A stretch of DNA of 64,000 nucleotides from Armigeres subalbatus (taxonomy: Eukaryota; Arthropoda; Insecta; Diptera; Culicidae). The position numbers and the translations under genes are program-made. Positions 52,330 through 61,365 of the stretch are shown in pieces. Position 1 is the first letter of the stretch; every line of letters begins with the position of its first letter. The notes under the pieces are model-generated. The model was not told where the DNA came from, made no database searches, and worked only from the letters and a program-made list of their open reading frames with translations. The stretch is from positions 241,419,047-241,483,046 of the forward strand of contig NC_085141.1 of NCBI RefSeq assembly GCF_024139115.2, written 5' to 3'.

Positions 52330-52920
52330 CCACAGGGCACGCACTATTTGTCAGCCCACCTGCCGCCCGCCTGCCCAATGCCCGTTCGAGACCGCTCTTG
52401 ATCTACTTCTCTAGGACAGGCGGCGACAGCTGAGCGCCACCTTCTTACCACTTGTCGAACGAAAACCAATGAAAAAAGACACACGCGTTCGCGTAAACAC
52501 GCTGAACGTCCGCGCCGGTCTCGGTACTGCGTCCGTTTGCTATCAAATCGCGTTTGCGACTGAAGTACGCCAAAAGTACGCGTAAGCCGATCGAGCAGCG
52601 CGGTTTCCCAGCCAGCAAAGCAAATCGCGTCATAGCTGCCTGCTCGCTTAGAGACCCCGGCTGGATGTTGATTTAGGCATCACCGCCGCGGCAGTAGAGT
52701 GCACAGAGCATTGTCCAGCGTTGGCTGTCGCCGGGTCTCTCTCTCGCTGACTGCATATGGTGTGCTTTCGCGTGGTTTATGGTGCCGATGCCGTTCAGGT
52801 GATAGCTCGAAGCACGTTCTTAGAACGGTGGTGGAACGATTGGAAGCACCAAATCGTTTCGATTGTTACTTAACATTTGGATAGGCTTGAATCGGAGAAA
52901 ATGTTTTCCGGCGTTCATTA
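52330..52920. promoter_or_regulatory. GC-rich island, possible promoter or 5' exon
   Basis: The most GC-rich non-repeat stretch of the right half. It has CpG-rich words (GCGTTCGCGTAAACACGC, GTCCGCGCCGGTCTCGG, ACCGCCGCGGCAG) and a CTCTCTCTCGCTGACTGC run. It lies between AT-rich blanks. Frames on both strands are short and show no domain. A TATA-less promoter with GAGA-type sites is a possible reading, by composition only. Confidence 0.3.
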
Positions 52921-53027
52921 AACGGCCTTCGCCTAATGCAGTGGATAAGGAATGTAATTAGGATGAACATAGTTCAAGTTTCAGCTGGAACTTTATTTGG
53001 CCAAAGCAAAAAAAAAATCTGTATTTT

Positions 53028-53110
53028 TGCCTTTCCCATATATTAGTATGCTATTTTACAATTGATTTGTCTAAACGATTTGAGATAATGTCTGTATGTG
53101 TGTATTCTTT
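53028..53110 (+). repeat. Remnant head of the satellite element
   Basis: TTTTTGCCTTTCCCATATAT, then TAAACGATTTGAGATAATGT and CTGTATGTGTG, in head order but strongly decayed. No monomer follows. Confidence 0.55.
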
Positions 53111-53282
53111 AAAAATGTGAGACTCACTGTTTTGAGTTTAAGATTATTCTATTCGGTAGCTCCAAGTAAAATGCACTAAAGAATTACCTATTCAAATGAA
53201 TGCAAAACTCGCAATTAATGTGAATAATGGAATCTTTCTCCCTGAAGTGTCATTTTATACATTTCTAATGTGATTTTCTGGG

Positions 53283-53660
53283 TGGTCTCCAGTAGGCTTG
53301 CGAGCAAAAGTATAGGATTGCAATATTGCAATAAAAAAAGACAGAGTTACCGTCTTCGACCAGAGGTCGCACAGACTGAACACTTAACATCTAGCATGAT
53401 ATAAGGACAGGACATTTACACAACACCCAGTGGAGAGCTTTTCGCTTTACGAAAAGCTTTCTCCTTACCGGGCGGGAATCGAGCCCACACTCCACAGCAC
53501 ATGTGTCTAGACTATTGACGTCGCTAACCGCACGGCCACGAAGTCCATAGCAAGGATAGAAAAGCTTTCGAATAATAACTGGGAAAATGCTAATAGAATA
53601 GAAAGTTGAAAAGTCGGCCAAGTTCCAGTTGGAATATAGAGCCATTGAAGAAGAAGAAGC
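53283..53660. mobile_element. SINE composite, rearranged
   Basis: Three pieces. A head of the 48645 SINE family (GGTCTCCAGTAGGCTTGCGA) lies at 53283-53330, plus strand. A head of another SINE lies on the minus strand from 53546 to ~53400 (GGACTTCGTGGCCGTGCGGT, B-box GGCTCGATTCCCGCC). A plus-strand 3' tail (AATAACTGGGAAAATGC, AGTTCCAGTTGGAATATAG, GAAGAAGAAG) lies at 53547-53660. The minus head probably inserted into the plus SINE. Confidence 0.65.
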
Positions 53661-54040
53661 AGAATGTGATTTTCTTATTACACTCCACATTGCACTATGA
53701 AGGCACCGTCACCAGTAGGCAAATTAATTTAAATTTTAAATTTACTTTCATTTATGTTCATTGCATTACTGTCAAAAAACTTTTTTCATTCGATTGTAAG
53801 ACCGCTCAGTTTAAATTTGTTGTCAAAAACAGAAATCGAAATTTAAAACATTTTAAATTCTCATCAACAAATAGCTTTATTAAAATACACTATACTGAAA
53901 AGCAATTTAATCGCATCAGATCAATATGGAAATGTTACACTGATTATACAGCTAAGCCATGGCGTCAATTACCGAGCTACGCATATCTACGGGTGCAAAA
54001 GTACACCCAATAATGTCAACTAGAAGCTATTAATTCGACT
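53661..54040. other. No gene seen
   Basis: AT-rich. A frame at 53606-54013 has no domain features and begins inside SINE sequence. Confidence 0.3.
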
Positions 54041-54043
54041 TGA

Positions 54044-54280
54044 TTACGCCTTATTAGAAGCAAGAAGTGAGCACGAATTGCAGCAGTCAATGCAAAAACA
54101 AGTATCAGCAACCTTGCAACGGTGGGCTCTGTTGCAACAAGTTTCCTTGCCCTCCTGTCTAGAACCACATTGTGGCATGCAAACTTTTGTGCTGTGGAAA
54201 TTGAGCTTGGCGCGCATGATTGGCGTCAAACACGTCGGCGTACCTTTCTCGTAAACTGCATTTACTTGACCACGATTAAT
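54044..54280 (-). CDS. Candidate cysteine-rich C-terminal exon, unidentified
   Basis: A minus-strand frame ends at 54044 with KVCMPQCGSRQEGKETCC, NRAHRCKVADTCFCIDCCN and SCSLLASNKA. It has ten cysteines in about 35 residues, unlike any nearby frame. Read continuously, the upstream part lacks a signal peptide; a donor-like ACAAGTAAGT occurs at 54335-54326 on that strand. A TATA box (TATATATAAG) lies at ~54773 on the same strand, about 500 bp upstream. No family recognised; it could be a small cysteine-rich protein or chance. Confidence 0.25.
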   Translation of the reverse strand: MNRGQVNAVYEKGTPTCLTPIMRAKLNFHSTKVCMPQCGSRQEGKETCCNRAHRCKVADTCFCIDCCNSCSLLASNKA

Positions 54281-54358
54281 TCCAGTAATTCTTATGCACT
54301 CCCATACGCGGATTAGACGACATTTACTTACTTGTCCATATCCTTGTCCGAAAGTCAC

Positions 54359-55030
54359 TTTGAATAACTTGTTTGGCTACAAAATCCCACAAATGAACAT
54401 TCTACCTGGTCAGATTAGATTTATCGAAATTGCTAGAACAAATTTAATCGCCTCTCAAGTAGTGGTTATGGTGCGGTATCAGGTTTTCCACCGGTTGCAG
54501 ACCTGAGCTTCTGAAGGGGTATAGAGTTCAAGGCGCTGATTGGTTGGCATTATAAATGAGGGGCTTAAAATCCGTTTAGCTGATTTTTCTTTTCGATTTG
54601 TGTCTCGATGGCGGTTAACGATCGATGAAGATGATGTGAGCAATGAGGCCGACCATACTGTCTACGATGTTCGGTTACAGCATCGCAGGGAAAGGTGCAA
54701 CCATGGCACGAAATCAAAGTGTAGTTAGTAGCTGATGTGTTGATAGTATGGCTACATTGTAGCCACACTTATATATACAATGGTCAATTGAAATTATTTT
54801 CCCTTTTTCGTTATATAACATGAGATTCTGGATCTCAAGAAGATCAAGGAAGGACACTTTTACTCTGAATTAGGCTGTCAAACCACAACTAAATCGTAAG
54901 AACATAGTACATGTAATTCACATCATGATTTCTGATTCCCAAAAACTCAATGCCACCAATTTACACAAAAAAAAAAATTGACGTAAATTTCATTTATTTT
55001 CCAGACTCTTATCCACAATCGATTTGATCT
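54359..55030. other. No supported gene; TATA-like boxes
   Basis: GCATTATAAATGAGG at ~54549 (plus) and TATATATAAGTGTG at ~54773 (minus) face each other. Neither leads into a convincing exon. Confidence 0.3.
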
Positions 55031-55036
55031 CCTCAT

Positions 55037-55080
55037 TTATAATGGCATTACCCCGAAGGCCACTACCCCGATGTAAAATT
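55037..55080 (+). repeat. Short ACCCCGAA phrase remnant
   Basis: GGCATTACCCCGAAGGCCAC then TACCCCGATG: two and a half phrases, isolated. Confidence 0.75.
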
Positions 55081-55194
55081 CTGAGCTGCATGGACAATAG
55101 GTAATAATGGGACGATGTTGTTTACTTATAAAACTATCTTTCGAAAAAACAATAACACAAGAAAGGTACAAGAATGTTTCCCCTCCCAAAACAT

Positions 55195-55290
55195 TCTAAA
55201 TCGGCTTGAGAATTGAACTCACCATCTCCGGATTGACAATCCTACGACTTTGCTTGCAAGGCTAGCTAGAGACCCATTAGACACATTACA
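55195..55290 (-). mobile_element. SINE head fragment (48645 family)
   Basis: On the minus strand it reads GGGTCTCTAGCTAGCCTTGC, AAGCAAAGTCGTAGGATTGT and GGAGATGGTGAGTTCAATTC (B-box region). The rest of the SINE is missing. Confidence 0.7.
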
Positions 55291-55309
55291 CGTTTAGCCA
55301 AATCACATC

Positions 55310-55560
55310 GCATTTCTCATTCTTCTCTTCTCACTTCTCAATCTCTTTTCTCACATCTTACTTTCTATTACTCACTTTTCACTTTTTACAAATCGCTTCT
55401 CCCTTTTCATTTCTCACTTCTTAGCGCGAAGAGTGAGAAAAAAGAAGAGTGAGAATTGAAAAGTGAGACGTTCTACTTTTTACTTCTTATTTCTCACTTG
55501 TCCTACTGAGAAGAGAGAATACAATGTGAGATGTTTGATGTTTCACTTCATTTGGCCAAT
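55310..55560. repeat. TCTCACTT low-complexity block with a strand switch
   Basis: Pyrimidine-rich words (TTCTCACTTCTCAATC) run to ~55428, then the purine-rich GAAGAGTGAGAAAAAAGAAG to ~55470, then pyrimidine-rich again. The halves can fold on each other. Confidence 0.75.
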
Positions 55561-55642
55561 TGATCGATCAAATGAAGTTCAGTCAATCGGCCCTCAACCA
55601 CATAAACAATTCGATGCAAGCCCCTAGTACTCCATCAAGGTG

Positions 55643-55797
55643 CCCAGCAAACACAAGATCGTATATCATAGCGAATAAGTGTACAAAGTGGAGGCCATAT
55701 ACGTGCACTTTGCATGCAGTCAAATGGAGGAATGCGCCTATATCGCCTCCACCTTGTGCACTTATTCGCTAGCATATGCGACTTTGTGTTGGCTGGG
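55643..55797. mobile_element. 155-bp MITE
   Basis: The left end CCCAGCAAACACAAGATCG pairs with the right end GACTTTGTGTTGGCTGGG. The pairing continues inward through TAGCGAATAAGTGTACAA against TTGTGCACTTATTCGCTA. The ends resemble those of the 35367 MITE (CCCAACAAACA). Confidence 0.82.
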
Positions 55798-55945
55798 TGG
55801 TAGGTAATTTGGCATAAAATCGTTTGGCATAACGCCATTTAGCATAATGCCGTTTGGCATAAAGGTCGTTTGGAAAAAAGTCGTTTGGCATAACGGCCGT
55901 TTAGCATAATGGTCGTTTTGCATAATGGTCATTTGGCATAACAAT
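55798..55945 (+). repeat. Phrase array, TTTGGCATAA word family
   Basis: Units such as CGTTTGGCATAACG, CCATTTAGCATAATG, CCGTTTGGCATAAAGG and TCATTTGGCATAAC. It abuts the MITE. The same family recurs at 59605-59790 in the same orientation. Confidence 0.88.
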
Positions 55946-56244
55946 TTCGGAACTAAAGTCGAATGATTCTTCATAATGAGGCCGATAAAAATATTTAAAA
56001 ACAATTTTTACTCACCCCTCGGATTTTTTTTTGCCAAAAAATTAAATTTTGAGGGGGCAACAATAAAAAATTCGGATAATTTTAAGGATTTTCGAGACAT
56101 TCTCTAAAAAATCCGAGGATTTTATTTTTATTTTTTTTTCGTTTTAATATTTATTTTTATAATATTATAGAATATTATTTAAATATTTGTAACGGCCTTA
56201 TTGTTGTTTTTACATCAAAGGATGCTGTATATAATAGCTCTACT
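55946..56244. other. No gene seen
   Basis: AT-rich spacer between two phrase arrays. Confidence 0.35.
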
Positions 56245-57720
56245 CCACTATCCCGAATGGCATTACTCCGAAGGCCACTACCCCGAATGGGACACTTCCC
56301 CGAAATCCATTGCCCCGAAAGGCCATCACCTCGAAAACATTTCGAATATATAATATTCCAATATTATGTTTAATACCAACAGATATCAATAAATCGCAAA
56401 ATGACAATCATTGCAAAAAATAAATTAAAAAAAGAGTTACTTAGAGAAATGCATTGAAGATTCTGTTTAACCAACAGTTTTGATTTTTCGTCTAATTAAC
56501 TGACTTAAACTGACCTTCTACACCATCATAACCTGGAAAAGTACTATTCTATGAAAAGGAGTGTGAGAGCCTTCATTCAGTAGGACGAATTTTCCCGGAG
56601 TAAGGCAGACAGAAGAGATGATGCCTTCTTTAAATGGACGCGTATGCCCTGTATAAGGCAGACAGAGGAGACGATGCCTTCTTTACATGGCCGCGTTTGC
56701 TCGGGTTAAGGCACACAGAGGTAAGAAAACAAACAAGATCTCCCTTTCTCTCACACACACACCCTTACTCACGAGCTCCCTCTGCATCACTAATAATTAA
56801 TCACTCACTTATCCATTTTCACTCATTCACTTACTCTCAACCACTATCTCTCTCTCTTTCTCGATCACTCTTACTTACTCACTCTTACTCGCTCACTCAC
56901 TCACTCCTACATACTCACTTACTCATTCATTCACTTTTACTCATGCACTCCCTGTTACTCACTTTCCCACTCTTACTAACTCACTTACTCTTACTCCCTC
57001 ACTTCCTCTTAGTCACTCACTCGCTCTTACTCACTCATACAGTCACTCACTCTTGCTCATTCGCTCAATCATACCACTCACCCACTTTAACCCGCTCACT
57101 CACTTACTCACCTACTTGATCACTCCAGTTTACTCATTCACTCCCTCTTTCTCACTTAATTTTACTCATGAACTCATTCTTACTCACTTCCTCCCTTTTA
57201 CTCACTCACTCACACACTTTTACTCACTCGCTCACTCTTGCTCACGCACTCACTGTTGCTCACTCACTCACTGTTGCTCAATTACTCACTGTTGCTCACT
57301 CACTCACTCTTACTCACTCACTCACTCACTCACTCACTTATTCATTTTCTGTTACTCATTCACTCACTTTTACTTACTCTCACTAACTCATTAACTCTTA
57401 CTCACTTACTTTTACTCGCTCACTCTTACTCACTGACTTTTACTCGCTCACTCTTACTCACCCGCTCAACCACTCGTCGATTCCAAGACCACGCTTCATC
57501 CATAATCCGTTGCTTTTACCACAGCGATCAAGAAACAACTTCAACCTTGTTTCCCTTGTAGCCATGCTGTCGTTGCCTCCGGCCCTCTGCGTTGTGTGCA
57601 TGAGAACGTGCTTCTGGACTCAGGGTGTGGAACGGGATTTTACGGAGTTATAATACTGCAACAGTACAAACAACAAACTGTTGATCATTCATATGAATTC
57701 TAAATTTACTTTTTTCTTTT
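56245..57720 (+). mobile_element. ACCCCGAA foldback-like element, copy 2 (right end missing)
   Basis: Phrase array at 56250-56340, then the inner segment (TTATGTTTAATACCAACAGA, GATTCTGTTTAACCAACAG), two or three 53-bp minisatellite units (56580-56720), the CACTCA tract (56750-57470) and the block CACTCGTCGATTCCAAGACC to TTGCCTCC. The order is that of copy 1. It lacks the TA transposon found at 8267-8932, and no right phrase array is present. Confidence 0.7.
56750..57475 (+). repeat. CACTCA low-complexity tract
   Basis: CACTCACTCTTACTCACTC words as at 7605-8215, with a small sub-array of CACTGTTGCTCACTCACT at 57245-57305. Confidence 0.92.
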
Positions 57721-57859
57721 CTTTTTTTTATTACTCGAGGTGGCCGAAAACCTCGTAAATAAAGACAATAATAGTAATAAACTTTTATTTAGCAACATTT
57801 TTTCATTAATGTTACTCCTTCTATCAATTCAGGCATTTAAATACTCGGGGGAGGGAGAT

Positions 57860-58212
57860 ATGATTCTTTCTTTGAGAAATACATTTGCCCAGCAGAAGGC
57901 TAGTGAGGATATGACTCATTCGTTTAATACACGATTTCCCCTGTATAAGGCAAGGAAATATCCCCTCTTTCAAGGAATGCATTTTCCTGGCAGATGGTAA
58001 GAGAGAATATGATTCCTGTTAATGCAGGCATTTGCTTTATTTAAGGCAAGGGAGATATGATCTCTTCTTGAGGGATGCATTTGCTCGGTAGAAGGCAAAA
58101 GAAGATATGATTTCTTCTTTCAATTCAGGAATTTGCTTAGTATAAGGAAAGGGAAGATATGATCCCTTTTTTCGAAGAGTGCATTTGCCCGACTGATGGT
58201 AAGGTAGGTATG
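57860..58212 (+). repeat. Diverged ~50-60-bp minisatellite
   Basis: Units with ATTTGCCCAGCAGAAGGC, TTTCCCCTGTATAAGGCAAG, TTTGCTCGGTAGAAGGCAAA and TTTGCCCGACTGATGG, each followed by AGATATGAT-type words and a TTCTTTC block. Clearly related to, but distinct from, the 6900-7515 unit. Confidence 0.75.
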
Positions 58213-58225
58213 AAGCATATGGTAC

Positions 58226-59357
58226 TTACTTACTTTACTTATGGATCCTGTACACCTCCGGTGGTGCAAAGGGCCGACTTGAAAGATCTCCATTCTGAGC
58301 GTTGCCCGGCTATCGCTTTAACCTGTTGCCAGGATAGATTTCGGTCGACTTCTTTTATTTCTTTATTGAGGCTTCGCCGCCATGAGCCTCTGGGTCTGCC
58401 TCTGCTGCGATGTCCCGCTGGGTTCCAGTCTAATGCTTGTTTACAGGTTTCGTTTCCGCCCCTACGTAGAGTGTGGCCGACCCAGCCCCACTTCCGATCC
58501 CGAATTTCTGTTGCTATCGGCCTCTGGTGACAACGACGATGGAGCTCGTTGTTTGAGATCCAGTTGTGAGGCCACCAGGCCCGAATTATATACCGCAGGC
58601 ATCTGTTAATGAACACCTGCAGCCGTTGAGTGTTCTCCACTGATACACACCATGTTTCACTAGCGTATTACAGCACAGATTTCACGTTAGAGTTGAAAAT
58701 TCGTATTTTGGTGCGTTCACTTATCTGTCTGTTTTTCCAGATATTTCTTAAACTCGCAAAGACAGCCCTTGCTTTCTTGATCCGTGCGCCTATGTCGATC
58801 TTGGTACCGCCGTCTGACGCCATTTGGCTACCAAGATATTGGAAGCTTTCAACATTCTCCACTGGTTGCCCGGCTACTGTGAAACTGGAAGGAGTCACCG
58901 TGTTTACATCCAACGATTTGGTTTTGTTGACGTTGATGACTAAACCTGCCGAGGAGGAGCGATCGGCAAGGTCGTTGAGCTTACTCTGCATATCAGAGCG
59001 CCGTTGCGGGAGGAGTGCAACATCATCCGCCAATTCGAAGTCATTTAGGTGCTCCATGGTTATAGGCTGCCATAACAGCCCACGGTTTGGTTCACGGTCA
59101 ATCGCATCTACCAGAATCTCGTCGATTACGATGAGGAACAGTAACGGTGATAGAATACATCCTTGCCTCACACCAGCTACGACCCGGGTAGGGTCGGACA
59201 ACACCCCATTGTGCAGCACTCTACACGAGAAGGCCTCGTACTGTGCCTCGATGAGGGCGATGATTTTCTCAGGAATTCCCTTGCGTCTCAGGGGGCCCCA
59301 CATATTCTCGTGATTGAGACGGTCGAAAGCTTTTTCTAGCATATGGTACCGATTTCT
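58226..59357 (-). pseudogene. RTE-clade LINE, copy 2, 5'-truncated, with target duplication
   Basis: Minus-strand RT C-terminal half from KAFDRLNHENMWGPLRRKG through VRQGCILSPLLFLIVIDEIL and LADDVALL to CTTGGVQDP, with the same 3' tail (TTACTTACTTTACTTATGG on the plus strand). It is nearly identical to copy 1 but keeps the frame where copy 1 is shifted. A single in-frame stop (TAA at ~58666) replaces Leu of KSVLLYASETWC. AAGCATATGGTAC flanks it at 58213-58225 and 59358-59370, with ~17 bp of filler at the 5' end repeating the same word. It ends the minisatellite on its left. Confidence 0.85.
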
Positions 59358-59394
59358 AAGCATATGGTACCGATGGTGATTAATGTCGATCGTA

Positions 59395-59512
59395 TTCATA
59401 GGAGTAATTAATTAATAACTGAGGAAATGCTTATGGAAAAATAAATTGAAAAGCAGGCTTCCAGGCAAGTTCCTGTTGGAATGAAGAGCCACTGTAGAAG
59501 AAGAAGAACTAA
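59395..59512 (+). mobile_element. SINE 3' tail fragment
   Basis: AATAACTGAGGAAATGC, AGCAGGCTTCCAGG, TTCCTGTTGGAATGAAG and a GAAGAAGAAG tail, as at 49925-50050. The tRNA-like head is absent. Confidence 0.7.
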
Positions 59513-59604
59513 TAAAAAGAGGAAATGTACAATTGGCAGGTTTTCCTTACATGGAAAATAAGACTAGCCACCAATGTCAAATTAATTCAAAGAAGGGGGA
59601 GCGG

Positions 59605-59790
59605 GCCACATGGCATAAAGTCATTTGGCATAACCCCATTTGGCATAACCCCATTTGGCATAAGGTCATTAGGCATAAAGGCCATTTGGCATAACGGTCA
59701 TTTGGCATAACGGACATTTGGCATAATTGTAACCAACGTCAAAAGTGAGGGTCTTTTTGTATAATGGACATTTGGCATAATTTTTCTTTA
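59605..59790 (+). repeat. Phrase array, TTTGGCATAA word family, copy 2
   Basis: CATTTGGCATAACCC, GGTCATTAGGCATAAAGG, CCATTTGGCATAACGG and TCATTTGGCATAACGG units. Spacer words GGTCATT and GGCCATT are shared with the GGCCGAA and ACCCCGAA families. Confidence 0.88.
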
Positions 59791-59884
59791 CGTTTGCTAA
59801 ATGATGACTAAGAGGCGCAGGCAACACCCCGGGAGAGTAAATATAACACCCGTCGATACAAATATTAAAAAGACAAATATTAAA

Positions 59885-60200
59885 AAGGCATGGATTATGG
59901 CATTGGATAATGTGACCCCTTCTTAAAAAGTAGGCGCTTGTCCGGATTATTATAATAGTGGATATGATTCTTTCTTTAAAGTAGGTGCTTGCCCAGATTA
60001 TGGCAATGGAGGATATGATCTCTTATTTAAAAGTAGGCGCTTGCCCGGATTAAGGTCATGGTGGATGCGATCCCTTCTTCAAAGGTAGGCGCTTGCACGG
60101 ATCATGGCAATGGAGGATTTGATTTGTTCTTTAAAAGTAGGCGCTCGTACGGATTGAAGCAATGGTGGATTTAATCCCTTCTTTAAAAGTAGATGTGTGG
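59885..60200 (+). repeat. ~59-bp minisatellite
   Basis: GTAGGCGCTTGCCCGGATTA-type blocks near 59930, 59985, 60035, 60090 and 60145, each followed by ATGGNGGATNTGAT and CCTTCTTTAAA. It shares the words GCCCGG, GATNTGATCCCTTC and TTTAAA with the 53-bp family. Confidence 0.82.
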
Positions 60201-60235
60201 CCTGAATTGTGGCAATGCAATTGTGGATAGGGGCC

Positions 60236-60380
60236 CTCTTTAGCCGTGCGGTAAGACGCGTGGCTACAAAGCAAGACCATGCTGAGGGTGGCTGGGTTCG
60301 ATTCCCGGTGCTGGTCTAGGCATAAAAGTATCATCATGCTAGCCTCATGATATACGAATGCAAAAATGGTAACCTGGCTT
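60236..60380 (+). mobile_element. SINE fragment (35322 family) fused to a LINE
   Basis: The head CTTTAGCCGTGCGGTAAGAC has A-box and B-box (GGTTCGATTCC) words and runs to GGTAACCTGGCTT. About 40 bp after the B box are deleted relative to 35322-35708. At ~60380 it passes directly into LINE ORF1 sequence. Confidence 0.8.
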
Positions 60381-61231
60381 TGAGGAAAACAGCTGGTATC
60401 AGCTACAGTGATATGGCCAAAAGCGTGAAGGTCGGGATAATACCCAAAGACTTTCCCACCGTCCAACTCACTACAGCCCAGCTAGACCTTCTACAAGAAG
60501 CACTCCTGCTCAGAGTAGTTCAACAGCGAAACGAGCCAATAAAACCCAAATTCAACAACCTCATCTACAAGTCCGGTTACATGGTTCTAATCTGTAAGGA
60601 TCAAGAGACTGCTGAGTGGTTAAAGAGAATATCCCCATCCATGAAACCCTGGGAAGGTGCAGAGCTGATGGCAATAGACGAAGTGGCGATTCCACGTCCA
60701 GAGATGATCCGAGCATTCTTCCCACAAAGCTCCAGCTATGATGACGACCGAATAAAGGCTCTCATAGAAAGCCAAAATGACATCACAACAACTAATTGGC
60801 GTATTGTGAAACGATCCATTCTGAAAGATATTCATGTTGAATGGATCTTCACAGTAGAGGGTGCGTCGATGGAAAAGTTGAAGAAGTCCAAATACACCCT
60901 CAACTACCGATTTGGTGAAATCCAACTAAGGAAGATTACAGATCAACCGACTGCCGCTACCGCCAATCCGACTGGAAGGCCGACCCAAGAGCAATCTGAG
61001 GAGGCCTCCTGTTCAGGCGAGGTTCGGCTAACTGGAAGGCCGACCCAAGAGAAATCTGAGGAAGCCTCCGGTTCGGGCGAGGTTAGTAAATCTCACCCCA
61101 AAAGCACCATAAAGGCTAGTCTGTCCGCCTCTAAAGGAAAAGCTCGAAGCTTACATGCGACCCCCTGCTCTAGTGGTACCAAACCAAAGGTATCTAAACA
61201 GGGCAAAGGGGTGCAAAAAGCGACAGTTTGA
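60347..61231 (+). CDS. LOA-like LINE ORF1 protein (DUF4780-like)
   Basis: 294 codons, intact to its stop. The first ~11 codons (MIYECKNGNLA) come from the SINE; the native N-terminus is missing. The body (about residues 75-205) has YKSGYMVLICKDQETAEWL, SMKPWEGAELMAIDE and NWRIVKRSILKDIHVEWIF, matching the pattern of the DUF4780 domain common in mosquito LINE ORF1s. The C-terminal third is low-complexity and basic, with a 60-bp tandem duplication (60976-61095) encoding LTGRPTQE...EEAS twice. It presumably binds element RNA. No zinc knuckle is seen. DUF4780 is from memory; a profile search would settle it. Confidence 0.7.
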   Translation: MIYECKNGNLALRKTAGISYSDMAKSVKVGIIPKDFPTVQLTTAQLDLLQEALLLRVVQQRNEPIKPKFNNLIYKSGYMVLICKDQETAEWLKRISPSMKPWEGAELMAIDEVAIPRPEMIRAFFPQSSSYDDDRIKALIESQNDITTTNWRIVKRSILKDIHVEWIFTVEGASMEKLKKSKYTLNYRFGEIQLRKITDQPTAATANPTGRPTQEQSEEASCSGEVRLTGRPTQEKSEEASGSGEVSKSHPKSTIKASLSASKGKARSLHATPCSSGTKPKVSKQGKGVQKATV

Positions 61232-61365
61232 CCACAGAGGCGAAACTGGCAGGCCAGGTTGCTACAGGAAGAGAGAAAACCCAGACTGTAATACCGAACG
61301 ACATCCTGATGATCCGCAACATCCAAAGCCGGACAGTCGTCGTCCGGAAAAAGCAGGAACCCCGG

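Noticed and set aside
55798..59790. TTTGGCATAA arrays as inverted ends of one element
   Set aside because: The arrays at 55798 and 59605 are in the same orientation, so they are not a foldback pair.
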